Source: Patescibacteria group bacterium (GTDB lineage Bacteria > Patescibacteriota > Microgenomatia > Levybacterales > UBA12049). Taken from it: a stretch of 9,063 bases of DNA. The position numbers and the translations under genes are program-made. The stretch is taken from positions 1-9,063 of the forward strand of contig JAHIGH010000088.1 in the NCBI GenBank assembly GCA_018900295.1, written 5' to 3'. Each line of letters begins with the position of its first letter. Within the stretch, counting starts at the first letter, position 1. This document shows positions 8,349-9,063 of the stretch, one piece after another. The notes beneath the pieces are model-generated. The model did not search any database. It saw only the letters and a list, made by a program, of their open reading frames with translations, and was not told the DNA's origin.

Positions 8349-8376
8349 GTAGGGAACGAAGATTTTCGTTCCGTAC
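8349..8376. terminator. Inverted repeat / hairpin downstream of the methyltransferase, possible terminator
   Basis: GGAACGAA (8353-8360) and TTCGTTCC (8365-8372) form a perfect 8-bp stem with a 4-nt GATT loop. After one G/G mismatch the stem extends by GTA/TAC (8349-8351 with 8374-8376). It begins 16 nt after the methyltransferase stop, where an operon terminator or mRNA-stabilising hairpin would sit. No T-tract follows, so a standard intrinsic terminator is not proven. It could instead be a palindromic binding site or an island-end repeat. Confidence 0.4.
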
Positions 8377-8444
8377 AATACGCCAAAATATTATCGCGCT
8401 GTCTGCCGGTTGGTGTGGAATAGAATTAGCAAGGTAAAGAGTGT

Positions 8445-8555
8445 ATGAATAACGCCGCTTCGGTCGACGAGATCATAGAAGCGCATATTGAAAAATGTGA
8501 GAAACGAATGAATAAAACTATGCGGGAAGTGAAGGAAAAAATGGGACTACTGTAG
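8445..8555 (+). pseudogene. trpS: Second, truncated copy of the trpS 3' end (36-codon fragment)
   Basis: An open frame from ATG 8445 to TAG 8553-8555 encodes 36 residues. From 8451 on it aligns without gaps to the C-terminus of TrpS at 237-341: 23 of 34 residues are identical, and the final 12 (TMREVKEKMGLL) all match. At the DNA level 81 of 105 bases agree by hand count. No trpS-like sequence is visible before 8451, and an in-frame stop lies at 8427-8429, so it is a remnant and not a functional synthetase. AAGG at 8431-8434 is a weak possible ribosome site, so translation of a short peptide cannot be excluded. It is best explained as the right-hand product of insertion of the 347-~8450 segment at the trpS 3' end. 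Decay of a duplicated trpS is the alternative. Confidence 0.8.
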
Positions 8556-8557
8556 AA
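8517..8557 (+). repeat. Right copy of the trpS 3'-end direct repeat (candidate attachment-site half)
   Basis: This is the partner of 303-343: same orientation, 39 of 41 bases identical, ending in TAGAA. The sequence to its right (AAAGATCAAAT onward, leading to ftsH) is probably the original DNA downstream of trpS. The sequence to its left is island DNA. Confidence 0.8.
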
Positions 8558-8560
8558 AGA

Positions 8561-8606
8561 TCAAATATCAAAATTACAAATTTCAAATAATATCAAAATT
8601 CAAATT
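8561..8606. repeat. AT-rich near-direct repeats
   Basis: ATATCAAAATT occurs at 8565-8575 and again at 8590-8600, in a tract of related units (TCAAATAT, TTACAAAT, TTTCAAAT, ATTCAAAT). The exact repeats are 25 nt apart. No gene is encoded. Low-complexity AT-rich spacers like this may be filler or the relic of a small repeat element. Confidence 0.5.
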
Positions 8607-8655
8607 TTTAAGATTCAAAACGCTTTCCGGGAGGCAGGATCTTTATATTAATAAT

Positions 8656-8700
8656 GGGATTGCCGCGTCGCCCACTATTGTGGCGCTCCTCGCAATGACA
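8656..8700. repeat. REP-like dispersed palindromic element
   Basis: The segment starts GGGATTGCCGCG and ends CTCCTCGCAATGACA. This is the well-known layout of a dispersed palindromic repeat found in many bacterial genomes, often mistranslated on the minus strand as a peptide containing CHCEER. The outer arms are ATTGC (8659-8663) and GCAAT (8692-8696). An inner stem pairs CCAC (8672-8675) with GTGG (8680-8683) around a TATT loop, and extends by CG/CG past a bulged C at 8671. It is GC-richer than its surroundings. Copy number in this genome cannot be seen from one window. Confidence 0.65.
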
Positions 8701-8756
8701 GCTATAAGGCGGGGGTAATGTCAGTGGAAATGGGAGTAGAAGGAGATAGATTTTTG

Positions 8757-8765
8757 TGGTATACT
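8757..8765 (+). promoter_or_regulatory. Extended -10 promoter element for ftsH
   Basis: TGGTATACT forms a TGn extended -10 with TATACT at 8760-8765. No convincing -35 hexamer is seen about 17 bases upstream, which is acceptable for extended -10 promoters. A start about 7 nt downstream, near 8772-8773, would leave only a few bases before the ftsH ATG at 8776. Confidence 0.45.
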
Positions 8766-8775
8766 GGGCTTGATT

Positions 8776-9063
8776 ATGGGCGCAAATGGTAAGAGAAATC
8801 ATGTTTTGGAAGGCAGAAAAAAGAGTGTTAAAATAAAAGCAAAATTTTCCTGGAAGAATATTTTTCTTTATGGATTTTTGATTATTTTTTCTTTGTTCAT
8901 TTTTTCCGCATTAAGTTCTCCATATGAAGATAGGAAAACTATTCCTTTGTCTGAACTTATTTCTGATATAAAGAAGGGACAGGTTTCTAAAATCGTTATC
9001 AGCGGAGATAAGTTATTGGTTAATCTTAAAAATGGAACTTTACTTCAGGCAGTGAAAGAGTCC
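8776..9063 (+). CDS. ftsH: ATP-dependent zinc metalloprotease FtsH, N-terminal part (3' end outside the window)
   Basis: The open frame runs off the right edge after 96 codons. It shows the N-terminal layout of FtsH, the membrane-anchored AAA+ zinc protease that degrades misfolded membrane proteins and regulators. A Lys/Arg-rich cytoplasmic start (~1-25) is followed by one transmembrane segment (~27-46, IFLYGFLIIFSLFIFSAL). The extracytoplasmic domain then begins, with the family pattern IPLSELISDIKKGQVSKIVI followed by a short strand LLVNLKNGT. The AAA+ and HEXXH regions are outside the window, so the call rests on this N-terminal pattern. ATG 8776 is chosen as start; an in-frame TTG at 8770 is a possible alternative. 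AAGGAG at 8740-8745 is too far upstream (30 nt) to serve the ATG, and the -10 element lies in between, so initiation may be nearly leaderless. The gene probably lay directly downstream of trpS before the island inserted. Confidence 0.8.
   Translation, partial: MGANGKRNHVLEGRKKSVKIKAKFSWKNIFLYGFLIIFSLFIFSALSSPYEDRKTIPLSELISDIKKGQVSKIVISGDKLLVNLKNGTLLQAVKES

Larger units (their letters stand above)
8333..8775. other. Gene-poor interval between the methyltransferase and ftsH
   Basis: This 443-base stretch contains no full-length gene that I can support. In order it holds a perfect-stem hairpin just after the methyltransferase, about 70 bases with nothing recognisable (8377-8444), a diverged trpS 3'-end fragment, AT-rich near-direct repeats, a REP-like palindrome, and an extended -10 promoter in front of ftsH. 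It spans the right border of the apparent island, with the most likely junction inside 8517-8557. Confidence 0.7.

Noticed and set aside
8445..8555. 36-residue open frame as a new small protein gene
   Set aside because: From its third codon on it aligns with the end of TrpS, so a remnant explains it. The ribosome site is weak.
8608..8802. 64-codon open frame on the minus strand
   Set aside because: It is the usual false translation of the REP-like palindrome (contains CHCEER) and overlaps the ftsH promoter and start.
1..9063. CRISPR array, tRNA or rRNA genes
   Set aside because: No regularly spaced repeats with unique spacers and no tRNA- or rRNA-like sequence were seen on either strand.

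Overview
This window holds a compact three-gene DNA restriction/defence-type operon sitting between two housekeeping genes. The sequence is AT-rich and bacterial. TGA is used as a true stop (end of the helicase and of the methyltransferase genes), so this is not a code in which TGA is read as an amino acid. The intergenic character (AT-rich near-repeats, a REP-like palindrome of the 'CGCAATGACA' type) and the compact gene packing would fit a Patescibacteria/CPR-like genome. That assignment is a low-confidence impression, not a demonstration.

Layout. Positions 3-341 encode the C-terminal end of tryptophanyl-tRNA synthetase (trpS). Five bases after its stop begins a tightly packed operon on the same strand. 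It comprises a 1121-aa PLD-nuclease/SNF2-type helicase fusion (347-3712), a 341-aa DUF1016/YhcG-type PD-(D/E)XK nuclease (3709-4734, overlapping the helicase by 4 nt) and a 1196-aa Eco57I-like adenine-specific DNA methyltransferase with a TaqI-type target-recognition region (4742-8332). A gene-poor stretch follows (8333-8775). It contains a hairpin, a second diverged copy of the trpS 3' end, AT-rich near-repeats and a REP-like palindrome. The window ends inside the start of ftsH (8776-9063), which has an extended -10 promoter placed so close to its ATG that the transcript may be nearly leaderless.

How the genes may work together. The methyltransferase probably marks self DNA and supplies sequence recognition. 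The helicase could translocate on or remodel unmarked DNA. Cleavage could come from the PLD domain, the DUF1016 nuclease, or both. The N-terminal domain of the methyltransferase looks like a degenerate nuclease domain, which fits cleavage having been moved to separate proteins. These roles are inferred from domain families.

The strongest structural observation is that the cassette is bracketed by two copies of the trpS 3' end. A 41-bp near-identical direct repeat (39/41 by hand count: 303-343 and 8517-8557) lies in a 107-bp gapless homologous stretch (83/107) that stops abruptly two bases after the stop codon. This is the signature of an island inserted at the 3' end of trpS, leaving the synthetase intact and placing the defence genes directly behind its stop codon. 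No integrase is visible in the window.
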